From contig VZRZ01002349.1 in NCBI GenBank assembly GCA_013398175.1, positions 225,152-289,151 on the forward strand: a DNA stretch of 64,000 nt. Reading direction: 5' to 3'. Origin of the DNA: Climacteris rufus. Taxonomy: Eukaryota; Chordata; Aves; Passeriformes; Climacteridae. The position numbers were made by a program, and so were the translations under genes. The notes below the pieces were generated by a model. That model made no database searches. It worked only from the letters and a program-made list of their open reading frames with translations, and had not been told where the DNA came from. The first letter of the stretch is position 1. Each line of letters opens with the position of its first letter. This document shows, in pieces, positions 46,593 to 59,400 of the stretch.

Positions 46593-49194
46593 CTTGTGAA
46601 AGGGCTGGTGTTTGTAAATGCTTTGCTTTTAACAAGACCACGGTAAGAAAACGGCTTGAGAGTATTTTTTTTTATCCCTTGGAACACACATTTCTGCGTT
46701 TAAAAGTAAAATACCTTGAGAGCACTGCCTGCGGCTTTCCTCTTCCTTTAATTCTCTAGGAACCTCAAGATGGCACTCTTGCCTTGTCATTGAGGAGAAT
46801 TTCCTATATTATACATTTGTCCAAAGTCTAACATCTGATTTACATGTATTTTTACCTGTTTTGTTCTAAGTGTGTTGCTCCAAGATGCTGACTTTCTTAG
46901 GCTATGGATGCTTTAGTACTTGCTGGTGCAATTCATTACAATTATCTCTGATTTGCCATTTTGCCAAATCTTTTCTGCATGTATTATAAAAATAGTTGAA
47001 TCAAAGTCCTAGTTAACAATTACACTGCTGTGAATCCAAAATGCTGCAGAGAGTGCAAACTGTATATCAATCACAGTGGCAGCAATAAATGGGAACAGGT
47101 TAAGTTACAACTGTAGCATTGAGCTATTTAACTGCATTATTTGCAATGTTCTCTTGAAGTATTATCACTGTAATATGACAAATGCAGTGTTTCTTGAGGT
47201 TTTCGAAATAAGAACTTCCTACCAGTACATGTCAAACATAGTGAAAGGCATCCTGGAGGTGAGCTTTGCTCTCTCTCAGAATTATTGCTTTGGAATCCTG
47301 AAATTCACATTTTTCTACAAGGGCATAATTGTTTTTCCAATAGAATGTGTGTGGCATTGGAATCACACTCAGGGCGCAATTTTCAAACATATTCAGGAAA
47401 TTGAACATTCATAAATAGAACATTGATGGGAATAGTGACTGCTTATGGATTGCTTGCAAAACATGGCCATCATGCTGATGGATCTACTTATGTCTTAAAA
47501 GAGAAGATGAGTGTGTACATATGGATATAGTACTGCTGAAGCCTTACAGGACGATAATAATAGTGTACACTGTGGAATGTGGTGAGAGAAATTAATTAAT
47601 GTTTAATACAGATGTCAGGAATTTTAATAACATGATTAGTTGTGAGCTCCTCTGAGATTACAGAAGTTTTATACATGTAAGAACATCAAGGGTAGCCTAG
47701 AGGGGAAGTTGCACCATCTTTGAAAAATATGGACCAGTTTCCTGATTTTCAGTCTTCATGCCCTCTCCCCATGCAGCCAGTTGAACAGGCCATTCCTTGT
47801 GACTACAGCACTTCAATGGTGTGAAAGTGCTGGCCAGCTGGCAGATAAAAAGCTTAATAAAAATCAGACATAAATACAGAGGGCCATCAAACTTCTTTGT
47901 GAAAGTGGGAGATGCCATCTCTGAATCTCCATCTCTGTGGGTCCCTGTGGCAAGGGTGGCCCCTGCACCCCGGGTGGGTTTTCTCCATGGTGCTAACCTG
48001 CCTTTCTCCAGCTGTGGCAGACATCCCAACAAAGGGATGTGGAAACGTGGGGGGACCACGATGCCATCAGTGGAGCTGATGCTGTGCTGGAGGTCCAGTA
48101 CCCCCCACACAGGGTGTTAACAGAGTCTAAGTGTAATAGTACATAAAACTTCTCAGAAATATTATCTTCCAGCCAGAATCCACTATTCTCTGTCATGTTT
48201 GGTAGCCACATTTCCAGGTTTTCACCCAGCTTCAGTGGTTATTGCTTTGGGTTGATGGTTTAACCTTCAGTGCTTGCCATAGATTGCCAGGAGTTTATGC
48301 CTTACAGGGTATCCCTGTGATCCAGGGCCTATGGTTTATTGATCCCTGTGGTCTCAGGCCTCCTGCTTCTTCATTTAAGATTCACAGCCTATATTGAGCA
48401 TTTTGTGGTTTGCTGGAGTAAATCACAAACTCCTGAAAGATAAAACTCTCAAATTCTACTCCTGAAGTAAGATTTGTGATCTTCTTCCCTCTATCCAGAC
48501 TTCATCTCTCTGTGGTCTGTGTTGACTGATACTGGGACTCCACTTGGTTTAGCTAATGAATTCCACAGAATGGATCAGATGCTGGAGCGAGGGAAGGGAT
48601 GAGTGGGGAGGGGTCAGATGTAAATCCAGCATAGGCATTTCTCTTTAAGAGGGGCTCCTGGAGATAGAAAAAAGAGGCAAGAAGAGACTCTCCTATCTCC
48701 CAAGATCCCCTTCTTCCTTCAGTATCCATTTTCCAACCAATACTTACTATAGTTTATTTGATTACTTTTATACCGGGGGCACAAAGCACTCCAAACTGAA
48801 CCTTGCTAGAACCCAGCCCTACTTGCCTATTTTGCAGGGGCCTAAGAGGGGAAGATGAAGAATTTGGGCAGGGGTTTAGCTGAGATGGCATTTTGCCACT
48901 TCTGATTTGCTCACAGCTTTTACAGTGGGGTGAGATCTCTGTCCCTTTGCAATGCACACGTGGGCCTGGGTGGCAGTTCACTGGCAGTTCAGTGGGTCAC
49001 TGAAGTGACTGCTGCGGTTTGAAACAGGCGCTGTTGTTTCATTTTTTGGGCTGTTTAACCCCCTCCTAAATGCAATAAAGCTGGTGAGTAAGGATATAAA
49101 AAAAGATTACCCAGAAGGAAGGGGACCAAAGGCACAAAGTTTATTTTTGACAGTGAATAAAGTGTTTCCTCCTCATAACAAGAGCTTCCTCCTA
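46593..49194. other. Intergenic, no recognised feature
   Basis: No gene or recognisable repeat seen. Frames at minus 47697-48110 and plus 47821-48120 overlap antisense to each other and show no domain; I treat them as chance. Confidence 0.55.
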
Positions 49195-50700
49195 ACCCTT
49201 TGCTTCAGCCTCACAGGCTGAGTGATGATGTCTTGTTATGATGAGGTGCTGGCACTCTGGGGAGAGGGAGAGAAACCAGAAACCGATGGTCAGTGAGAGA
49301 AAGCTCCTGTCAACCCTCTCCCAGGGTCTGCAGTGATCAGCTCCACCCTGGAGCTGCTCAGAGCTGCACCCAAACATCCCAACCAATTCTCCATTTTGGA
49401 GCAGGATGGAGGGATATGTGCCACTTTCTCCAGCTAACCATGGGAGATCAACCTCTTCCAGAGCTGCAAGAGGGGGATGTTCATGTGCCACCTGCAATCT
49501 CCCAACACTGGTGTTCGCCCCGTGCCGTGAAGCCGGGTATCGACCTTGAGACACCCACGGTGGGGAGAACAGCCAGCCCTGGATGACATCCTCAGTGCTG
49601 TTGAGAGGAAGGTCCCTGCAGATCATGTCATAGAGCAGGATGCCCAGGGACCAAATTGTCACTGAATGGCCATGGTAGCAGTGGAAGCACATCCACTCCA
49701 GTGGGCTGTACTGCAGCATTCCTACGGGACACGGGCAGAGCTCATCAGGTGGGTGCTGCCCACTCCCAGACACTTGTTCAGGCATCCCTGGTGATGTAAG
49801 GGCTGCACTGGAGGCACAGGGTGTGACCCACTGCCTTCTCACCAGCATCTGGGTCTTGCTTATGAACTTCAGCTTGTGCAAGTGTTGCCTGAAAAGGATG
49901 CCTAAAAACAGAGACTAGTCAGGAGTAAGGGAATTAAGGTGGGTATTTATTCGAAAGGCCTCCAAAGGTACATTTAGGGCAGACAACGCACCTCCAGGAG
50001 CATCACCCAAAATGGACGATGAGTCACGAGTTCTCCACACCTTTATAGGTCTGGTCCATTTGCATATCAGCATAAATTCACCAATTAAAACTTTGCAATT
50101 TCCCCCTAGCTCTCTTAGCTCAACCCCCCCCCCTTTAGACACTTGGGCCTGGGCAGTCTGTGTGTCCTTGAAGAGCAAGCCCAGAGAGGCACTGTTATGT
50201 CTATCTTAGCATGAGACAACATCAGCTAACAGGCTATGAAGCATCTCAGAGTTACACGTTAGGCAATACAGAATTCAAAAAAATATAAGGGTTAAAACCT
50301 AAGGCAACACAAGAAAGCCCAACTGCTCCAAGAGGACAGCAGGGAAGGGAGCAGGAAGTCCCAGCCACTAGTAGGAAAAACCCTACCTTTATCCCCATAC
50401 CCCCTACCCCTCTATTGGCCAGCAAAAATATCATAGGCCAAGGCTGAAAAGGGACTAGAACAGCCCAAATCCTTCTGTGCCTGCAAACCAAAACGGAATC
50501 CCTGTTCCTCCAGGACGTCCCAGAGATCCTGGATACACTCCAGACACTCCATCACCAGCACAAAGCTGTCGGGGAGCTCGAAGCCGTGCAGGAGCCGGAC
50601 GGTGCACGGGAGGACGCCCTGAGGAGCACCAGCTCCAGGGGCACACGGAGGCCGGGACCGCGATGCCGCCAGCGGCGCTGGTGCCGCCCCGGTGGTGCCG
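49195..50700 (-). pseudogene. PIM-like serine/threonine kinase pseudogene
   Basis: On the minus strand, pieces of a PIM kinase occur in gene order. At about 50690-50490 there is the exon 4 start, reading GLRVPLELVLLRASS and then, in another frame, VRLLHGFELPDSFVLVMECL and QDLWDVLEEQGF. At about 49721-49577 an exon-5 equivalent reads QYSPLEW and HSVTIWSLGILLYDMICRD after a CCCGTAG acceptor. At about 49255 downwards an exon-6 start reads ECQHLI after a CCCCAG acceptor, then diverges. The frame changes inside the first piece. The rest of exon 4, with HRD and DFG, is missing, and the C-lobe end is truncated, so no active kinase can be made. PIM kinases are constitutively active survival kinases; PIM1-like copies are greatly expanded in the zebra finch lineage. 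The splice-like borders suggest a DNA-level duplicate and not a processed copy. Confidence 0.82.
49905..50300 (-). mobile_element. Possible solo LTR inserted in the PIM-like pseudogene
   Basis: Between the two PIM pieces the minus strand has an ATTGG motif (reverse CCAAT), a TATAAAG at 50047-50041, and AATAAA at 49951-49946 about 95 bases further on, the order expected of U3 and R in a retroviral LTR. No coding sequence of an endogenous retrovirus is adjacent. I cannot define the exact ends or a target-site duplication, so this could also be another repeat or plain intron sequence. Confidence 0.4.
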
Positions 50701-50869
50701 TCCCCGCCGCCCCGGGGATGCCCCGGTACCCCCTGCCCGGGCCCGCCGGGGATGGGCGTTCCGTGGCCTCGGATGCTCCACAGCCCGCGGTGCCCCCGCT
50801 CCCGCTCCCCCTGCAGCGTCCCGGCCAGAGCGCGGGGCCGGCGAGGGGATGGGAGGGACGGGATAACGA

Positions 50870-53800
50870 GAGGGAGAGACGGCAGAAAACCGCCAGGGAA
50901 AATCGCAGCTCCTGCCGATGGTGCCGCAGATGCTCTACTGGTCACCTGCTTTTTTAAGGACTTATTTTTTTCAGTTTATATTCCACCTTCAAAGCCACTA
51001 TCCTGGAAGTGAAACAGCCCTTTCTGCTGAGGTCAGTTCTAGGCTCAGCAGTATCGCCGTGATTTGCAGCCTTTCCACGCGGGCTGCCCTACTGGCATTG
51101 CCTCACTTGCAGGCAAGGTTCGCTGTGAGAAATGGAAATTGATTCCAAAGGCTTGCTGCAGGTCCTGCCCCTGCATCCCTTACCGAGCTCTTTCTCCACA
51201 CCTTCAGCTTGGGCAAACTGACAACTTTCAAAAACAAAACCTCACCTTTAGAAAGTGGAATTGAAGAAATGACTGTGCTGTAGTGAAGTCCTTTGGGATC
51301 TGTACATGCTGAATAATGCTATTTAATTCCTCTTCGGAGTGAAAGTGTAAAGATACACTGTATGTAAACAATTTGTATAAAGTGGGAGAAAAAACTGTGC
51401 ATGTTTAGCATGGATTTGTTATTGTCATTATTATACAAACATGTACTACCAAAGATGCTGCCAACTTCAGTCCTAGTCCAGTATCCCACAATATTATGCT
51501 GCAAATTAATATTTTTTTGTGATCTTACAGTAGAATCACCAATTATTCTCTTACAGAAAGTCAGAAGCATCAACAGTGAAAGCACTGAATAAAATGGAGT
51601 CCTTTCAATGGCGAGGACATCTTTCAGGATATGCAAACACAGAATTGTCTCCTACTCTCCTTTTTAGTAACCAAACACAGAACAATTCTCGTCTTCCCCC
51701 ATTTATGCGCTCATTCTCCCTGGTCACTCAGCCTGGAAGAACAGGAGCTGCTCACTTCTTTAATACCAGGAGAACTCTTTACCATGCTGTAAATCCTCCT
51801 ATTCTCTGTCAGCCTCAGAAGTGCTCCCCAACTGCATGCAACACATTTAAGACCATGATTACCAGTGGGGTCCCCTCCTGTCAAGTAAAAAGTAATAATA
51901 AATGCATGAAATAAGCAGTAATATAATATACAGTATATAAGATATTTTACATACAAAATATAAACACATACATATATTAAATACATATAAAAACTATAAT
52001 GTGTAATGGATAGATATACACAATGTAAATATATGATATAATAATTCATGAAATAAATGCCTGCACTAAACATTTCTCAACCTGGGAGTTACTCTAAGAA
52101 AACTCCTATTTAGGACTTGCATCACCTGGCAGTGAGGTTTTTGGTTTGTTTTAAGCATGTAGGTAGTAGAAAAATACCCATCCTGGTATGTTGTCTTTGC
52201 ACAGCTATTGCATCCTTCACAACACACCAATGCAGGCCACTAGGTAAACTGGAAATGTCTCTGTACCAACATGTGCCCTTCTAATTTTATTACTTAAATT
52301 AAGCTCAGTACCTGACGAGAGGAAGTTCACTCTGAATTAACAGGGTGAGCCTGTCTCTGTGTGTACTCAGTGCTCTGCTTTCTCATGTAGGTTGCTGAGA
52401 GTAGTGTCACTCTTGATTATCTGTCTTAGGAAGTGGTTACTTTTTCAAGAAAGAGGAAGGATAATTTTACATAATTTTATGCAGTTTACTGAGGAGGTAT
52501 AAAAGGAAAATATTTGATACACTTTCCTTTTTAAATATTTTTTTCTAAGCTAATTTTCCTTTGATACAGGAGGGAGAGTGGTTGTTAAAACAACAGTAGT
52601 TTATTTACAGTTAATTGGGGTCTCACTGTAATTTTTCTGGGATAGAGGAAATATTAACTCTAATTCAGCACCATTGGAAGCAAAGGATTTCCATGTAATT
52701 GCATTTTCAATGCGTGTGTTATATTTGGGAATTCCAATTTAGTACCCATTTCACAATTAAATTTTCCTCTGTGAGTTATGGAGAAACTTTTAATCAAATT
52801 TGGCCTTAACACCACCATAAAAAGTCCATTGACCCCTTCAGGTGTTTATTAGGGTCAATGTATTCTGGATTTTCTCTTATATTGATCCTCATTAATGTTT
52901 TATTTATCTACTTCTGAAACCTTTCCAGTGTATGGAACTGAGTGATTTGGGCTGCTCTTGTCAGAAGCCACTGGCAGCCAGGGGATAGCCAGACTGCAGG
53001 GCTGACATATGGAGGAATGAGACGGCTTCCCCACGGCCTGAAACCTTTCCATCACTGCTGGATAGATTTCAAAAAGACACAATTTTGGCAGGAGTCTCTG
53101 ATGTGAGAATCTCTGAGTCAGGATTTAAAGTTATATCAATGCCACAGCTCCTAGTGATCAACCTCTGAGCAAAAATTTCAGAACCTGCTCCCAAGATTTT
53201 CTGTAAATTTTATTTCATCTCCCTTAGAGCATCTGCAAACAATGAGGAACTCCCAAAGAACCCTGTCCTTTTTCACAAAATATATATCCTGCTAGGAACT
53301 ATTGTACTAAAAGCTGCATTTCCCCACTCCACCGCTGGTAAGTCCTTTATGTCTGAGTCATGAGTGACAGTGTGGGTGCTCTGCAGCTCTTTGGGAGACC
53401 TCTGCCATGTGTCACACACTGCTGAACTGAGGGTTGCAAACTACCAAGGAAAGTTGCTGCAGTAGGCAAAGCAAGGGCAAGATTATTAGGTTTTGTCCTT
53501 GGATTGTAAATGCAGGAGAAATCCTGTCCCTGTGGGAGCCATTGATGCTATTGTGGCCTGGGTTGTGTACAAAGTCCTGTCCTTTTGATTTAGAGTGTTT
53601 ATTTGTTTCCAAATCTCTTTCCCCAACCATCCCTCATTTCTAGTCTCTATGGGGATGATTCAGTGGAATAAGGCCACATGAGTATAACACCCAGCCAGCA
53701 AAAACACTTGAGGACACACTTTAAACTGAGCAAATGTTTTATTACTTCCTGAAGAAGAATGTTTTTACAAAGTGATACCCTTATGTTTATTACAAATAAT

Positions 53801-55325
53801 ATGCCTTATAAACAAACTATTTTAACTTAAGGGAAACCTTCAGAAACTGCCCCTGTTGCCCAACAAACAAGTGAGGCTGGCAGAGGGAAGAAAGAACTTT
53901 GGAATTAGTAGAAATAACTAATTCTAACCCTGCCTATTAGTTGCTTTTGCTTTTTTTCCTTCTTGCTGTCTTTGTTGCATCTTGACTGTCTGCTCCATTT
54001 CCTTTTTATTTTTCAGTCACACTGTTGTTTTTTTTACTGAAACAAATAAACCCCAGAATATTACATTGTTTGTTTGACCACTGTGCTGAAAACTCTTTAG
54101 AGGGCTGAAGAAGTCAATTCACTGAAACCATCAGGGTAAATAGATAGCAGCAGAGAAATTAGTGTGCTCAATGCAGGCCAGTATTTACCTTGGGTATCTG
54201 CATATTCTTTTGATGTGAAAGGAGTATTGTACTCTCCTCAGTGCTTTGCCACAGAAGCATTTCTCCAGCAGTAAAACTGAAAAAGCAGGTTTAATTATTA
54301 GCTGGTTTGCACCTTGGTGGCTTCCACAGGCTGTGCGGAGACCTTGCAGATCACGGCACCCAGGCACACCCAAAGGCCGTGCAGGCAGTTTGCAAGGAAG
54401 AGCTGGAGGTGACCATTCCCCTCGAAAGGCTCCAGCTCTCCCAGATAAACACCCGTGCAGGAGGGAGGAAGAGGAGCAGTGCTGCAGGGAGGCTCCCCAA
54501 GCACTCGTGCTATCCTGCTGGCCCAGAGGGTTCCCTTGCTGGGTGAAGAAGATAACACAGACACGTGAAGCTGAGCTGCCTCCAAGTTTGGGGTTACACT
54601 GGGGCACAGCGGTCAGAGGGTACGCACTGAGCTCCTGCTTGCTCCCTGCCACGGGCACTGGGATTTGGCTGCCAGAGAGCCATGGCCATACACTGGGATC
54701 TGTGTCACCAGCCCAGCCAGCTGGGATGACACACAGGCTGTGTGACACACTTACAGCAGGTCAGAGAGAGGCTACAAAGGCTGGGAGGACTAAGGAGGTC
54801 AGGAGGACGCTATGGTATGTGGGCCTGGGACGAGTCACCTCAGCAGAGGGAAGGCTCACTCATGCTGCATGCCTTGGTAGGAGGTGCTGGGCCATGTAGC
54901 ACTGCCAGACTGCTCTTGCTGCCCTGACTGCTGGATCAGGCCAGAGTCAATGCCAGGAATCCATCACATATGACTATGGTGAATTATAATGACAGAGATC
55001 AAGCAGCTCCTCCTCTCCCTCCTGCAACACTCCCCAGCCCACACACTGCCTGCATGTCGCCATACAGAAAATTTCAGCAGGGGCCACAAGTGCACACCCA
55101 AGTCCTTGTTCACCCACGCAGTGTCCTAGAGGGCAATCCACTGGAATGGTTGTCTCCCAGGACTGTGTCAGCCCAGCCTGTTACAACTCCTCGGGGATAT
55201 ATGAATACGCAAATACTCTTGGCTGACCTTCTGTCAGTCGAGTCTTCATGAGTCCTAAATACCACATGGAAAACATTTTTCCCACTTAGGATTAGATACA
55301 GAAGTGTTGGATATAATTATTAACA
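50870..55325. other. Intergenic, no recognised gene
   Basis: Contains an AT-rich stretch at about 51900-52050, and a GC-rich stretch at 54290-54900 with long open frames on both strands (188 codons minus, 217 codons plus) but no recognisable domain. No transposable element is recognised. The upstream exons expected of a PIM gene (glycine loop, VAIK) are not seen at its left edge. Confidence 0.5.
51905..52050. repeat. AT-rich low-complexity tract
   Basis: About 145 bases of mostly A and T with frequent TATA, ATAT and ACATA steps, not a regular tandem unit. Confidence 0.7.
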
Positions 55326-55329
55326 ACAC

Positions 55330-56460
55330 AAGAAGGGCCAGAAGGAGGATCCAGGCAACTACAGGCCTGTCAGCCTGACCTCGGTACCTGGCAAGATCAT
55401 GGAGCAGATCATCTTTAGTGCCATTACACGGCTCTTCCAGGATGGCCAGGGGATCAGACCCAGCCAGCATGGGTTTATGAGGGGCAGGTTGTGCTTGACC
55501 AACCTGATCTCCTTTTACAACCAGGTGAACCCGCCTGGTGGATGCGGGGAAGGCTCTGGATGTTGTCCATTTGGACTTCAGCAAGGCCTTTGACACTGTC
55601 TCCCACAGCATCCTCCTGGAGAAGCTGGCAGCCCACAGCTTGGACAGATTCACTCTTTGTTGGGTTAAGAACTGCCTGGTTGGCTGGGCCCAGAGAGTGG
55701 TGGGGAATGGTGCTGCATCCAGCTGGTGGCCAGTCACCAGTGGTGTCCCCCAGGGATCAGTATTGGGCCCAGTCCTGTTTAATATCTATTGATGATCTGG
55801 ATGAGGGGATTGAGTCCGCTACCAGTAAGTTTGCAGATGACACCAAGCTGGGAGCAAGTGTCGATCTGCTGGAAGATAGGAGGGCTCTGTAAAGGGACCT
55901 GGACAGGCTTGGCAGATGGGCCAAGTCTAACAATATGAAGTTTAACAAGTTCAAGTGCCGGGCATAACAGCTCCTTCCAGTGCTACAGGCTGGGGTCACA
56001 GTGGTTGGCCAGAGGCCAGGTGGAAAGGGACCTGGGGGTGCTGGTTGATGGTTGATTGAATATGAGCCAGCAGTGTGCCCAGGTGGCCAAGAAGGCCAAC
56101 GGCATCCTGGCCCGTATTAGGACTGCGCTGGCCAGCAGGTCCAGGGAACTCATTCTTCTCCTGTACTCGGCACTGGTGAGGCCGCACCTTGAGTGCTGTG
56201 TCCAGTTCTGGGCCCCTCAGTCCAGGAAGGACGTTGAGACACTCGAACATGTCCAGCGGAAGGCAACAAGGCTGGTGAAGGGTCTGGAACACAAGTCCGA
56301 TCAGGAACGACTGAGGGAACTGGGGTTGTTCAGCCTGGAGAAGAGGCGGCTCAGGGGAGACTTCATCACTCTCTGCAACCACCTGAAAGGAGGGTGTAGT
56401 CAGGTGGGAGTCGGTCTCTTCTCCCAGGCAGCGACTGACAGAACGCGAGGACAGAGTTTC
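55330..56460 (+). mobile_element. CR1 LINE ORF2 fragment (reverse transcriptase), decayed
   Basis: The plus strand encodes, with frame changes, the CR1 reverse transcriptase from NYRPVSLTSVPGKIMEQII to the end of the connection region. Recognisable blocks are DFSKAFDTVSHSILLEKL, TSGVPQGSVLGPVLFNIY, FADDTKLG (the YADD-box equivalent, near 55829) and, at 56056 onward, NMSQQCAQVAKKANGIL, SALVRPHLECCVQFWAP and ERLRELGLFSLEKRRLRGD. Shifts occur near 55540 and 55790, and stops at about 55890 and after. The endonuclease and 5' part are absent, and so is the final part of ORF2 and the 3' UTR, with homology ceasing near 56458. It is an inactive fragment. Confidence 0.93.
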
Positions 56461-59400
56461 AATTCACTGATTTTTAAAAGTTAACTGTTAGTGTGTATAT
56501 ATATTTTAATAGTGCTTATGGTGATTTTATATCGCTACAGTGGTATAAAATGCATGTACTAGAGCTTTAACAACATGGTTGTGTTGTTTTACTGCTCATC
56601 AAATAAGCACATATTTTGCTTATTTATATATTCCCCTTTTTACAAGGAGAATAACATTCTGTAGGGAAATTTCCAAGACAGAGATAGGCTCTGGTTTATC
56701 TAGTTGGCAAAGGCACAAAGTTTGTCTATTTTATGTGACTAATAAAAACCTGAATAAGCATATTCCTAGAACTGTAGCTGGCACTGTTCAGGATCCTAAG
56801 GTTATACACAGTTTAACTGCAGCTTTTTGCACAAGAGCTTGACAAATGACAGGAAAAAAGACCTTTATCCCCACAGTTAACCAACCAGATAATACATATT
56901 GTTAGTCAATAAGGCAGCTGGAACACGTACACAAACAGCTTACCTGTAAACTTGACTGACAAGTCCTTCCTGGGACAGCCACAGTAACTGCTGCATTTAA
57001 TAACTGCTTTGTCATCTTAGCAGTGATAGAAATGGGTTCCCTCCATTGGCTCTGCAGCTACTGTAGAATATCATTTAATCCACCCATGCTGATATGAACT
57101 CTTGTTTCCCCAAACATTAAGACAGAAACATCTGGCTACATACAAAGCAGATTAACACAAATAAATCTTGCAAGAAGCAATGTTCACAGTCACTATTTTG
57201 CTATGCAAATAGCCATTGATAATAAACTGTATAGAATTATCTTGCAAGATTTAGATGAAGGTGTTTTGAAAACTCACGCCCCAAGCTGAGGCTCCTCCAT
57301 GCTTAATCACCTACATAAATGACCTGCTTTCCAAAAGCAGCCACCCTCTATGTTTGCTTCTGAGGGAACTGTCAACTGTCCAGGACTGATTAAATCAGAA
57401 CACCTCCGCTATGCCTGTGAATTTTAGCTTGGAGACAGCCTTGAACATCACATTTCTTGTATATTGGTATAAGCATTGGTATTAGCAGGACAGACCACTG
57501 GATTCTACCCTTTCTTCTGGCATTATTCAGTTTGTGACATTAAAGAATTCACTTAGCTCACACTTTAATGTAAGAATAAGAAAAATCCTTGTCTTATAGC
57601 GGGCAAAACTAACACATAGGGGTAGGAGTCACTTTATAAGGCATTGGCCTAATCTCCAAGCAATTCACACCAGGCTTTCTTTACAATCCACGACAGAAAT
57701 GCGCACTCTAAGGATGGAATTCATCTAATCAAGTACATAGCACTGTAGGAGGAGATAAACCACATTGCAGACTCCACTGACAAAGCTGATTAGATCTCTG
57801 CTGACTCTAAGGGAGACTCGTGATCTGAAGATGTTTGTGTATCAGCTACCAATTCCCAAGCATGAATCCCTCTCTTATTGTCCAGCTGAGGCTGTGGTTT
57901 CATGATCAGCATCAGTTGCTGCCAGTGTATGGTCATACACTTTTCCCTGCCCCGATCACATGGTCCTATGTGTCAGCTCCAGCGATCCTGCAGCCCTAGG
58001 TAAATAGGATTAGCTTGCTGGACTGGCTGAAAAGCAATGAAGATGAAAAAGAGTTTGGGTTTTGGTTGCACTGGCAGGCAAAGCTGATGCCCCTCATGGC
58101 ATCACATGCCCTAATTGCTAGATCTAAGGCTGGTTGGGAGCAGGAATGTAATTTCTGAAAGAGACTTGTGGTGGCCCTTTTTGGCACCAGCTTTTAGTTG
58201 GACCAGTTTAAACTGAGAACAAAATGGCCTCTGTGGAAGGCAGTTCTGAAAATTAATAGATGCAGTTACAGAACATAAACTTAACATGTCTATGCTTACT
58301 GCCTTGGGATATGATTTGACAAACATCAAATATAATTGATCCTTAAAAAGAGGCCTTCATGCCTCCATCCTTATGTGAAGGCCACATTTGGTGTCTGGGA
58401 AAAGGAGCAGTGTCCAGCAGGTTTCAGAGTTGGGATTGCAGCACATTCCAAATCAAAGCATCAGTATTTATTGTGTAATAAAAGGAAATTCATCCATCTC
58501 AAATGGACACAGTTAATATCTAGTACATAAATGGTAAAATGATGAGCATGCTATTGCTCAGCCACTTGAATGACTTTACATAAAAAAGACTCTGTGTCAA
58601 GACAGAAGGATGCAGCCCTTGCCCGTTGTGTGCTGTGGCAGCAGCAGCAGTGTGTGGGGAGTTGAGCTGGCTGGGATCACCAGGAGTACCTGGGCTGCTG
58701 GCAGAGGGGGAGCCTGGGGCTGCCCTCCAGATCAGACCTGTTGGCACCAGGAGCCTGCCAAGGTGTGCTGCACAGGGGCCCCGTGCCTGAGCATGCCTTG
58801 CCCGTCCTGTGCCACCAGGCTCTTTGCCATGCTGCAGGCAGGCCTGTCTTGCACAGCAGAAATTACAGGATGTGCCATATCCTGCGCTCGTGGCTGTTCC
58901 AGGAACTGGCCTGTAAACTCTGTATATACACAGCCGGGGTGATGGCTTCCATCCCAATTTGCCCGGGGATCTCCCTCTTCTGGGCCAACACTTTGTTCTC
59001 GTACCGTGTTCCCACATTGCCCAGTTCAGTCCCTGGGACCAAAGTCAGGCCTTTGCAGTGTGCCCTTGGTGTCACTGAGCTCCCAGCAGAGGTGGGGAGG
59101 TACCAGCACAGCCCCATTCCTCAGGGCAGAATGTGCCACCACAGGGCATTCCTTCTTTGGCAGCATTACACGGAGGCGCTCTGCAACCTCACACAACTCC
59201 AAGCTGTGCTTGTTGAACTAGTTTTGAACTGACTTTTCCAATGCCAGTACATGCACGTTTATGATTTCCTACAGCATTAACTGTTCTTGTAGGAACTTAC
59301 CTCAAAGGACCTGAGTGATGTCCTTCCAACAAGAGACCTCTAGAGATCGTACACCAATGAAATCCAGCATCCTATAGCGACAGCAGAAATGCCTGCCCCC

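Noticed and set aside
50477..50957. Plus-strand GC-rich frames of 106 to 129 codons
   Set aside because: Antisense to the PIM-like remnant and open only because of high GC.
55255..56382. Minus-strand frames over the CR1 fragment (160 and 128 codons)
   Set aside because: Antisense shadows of the CR1 reverse transcriptase on the plus strand.
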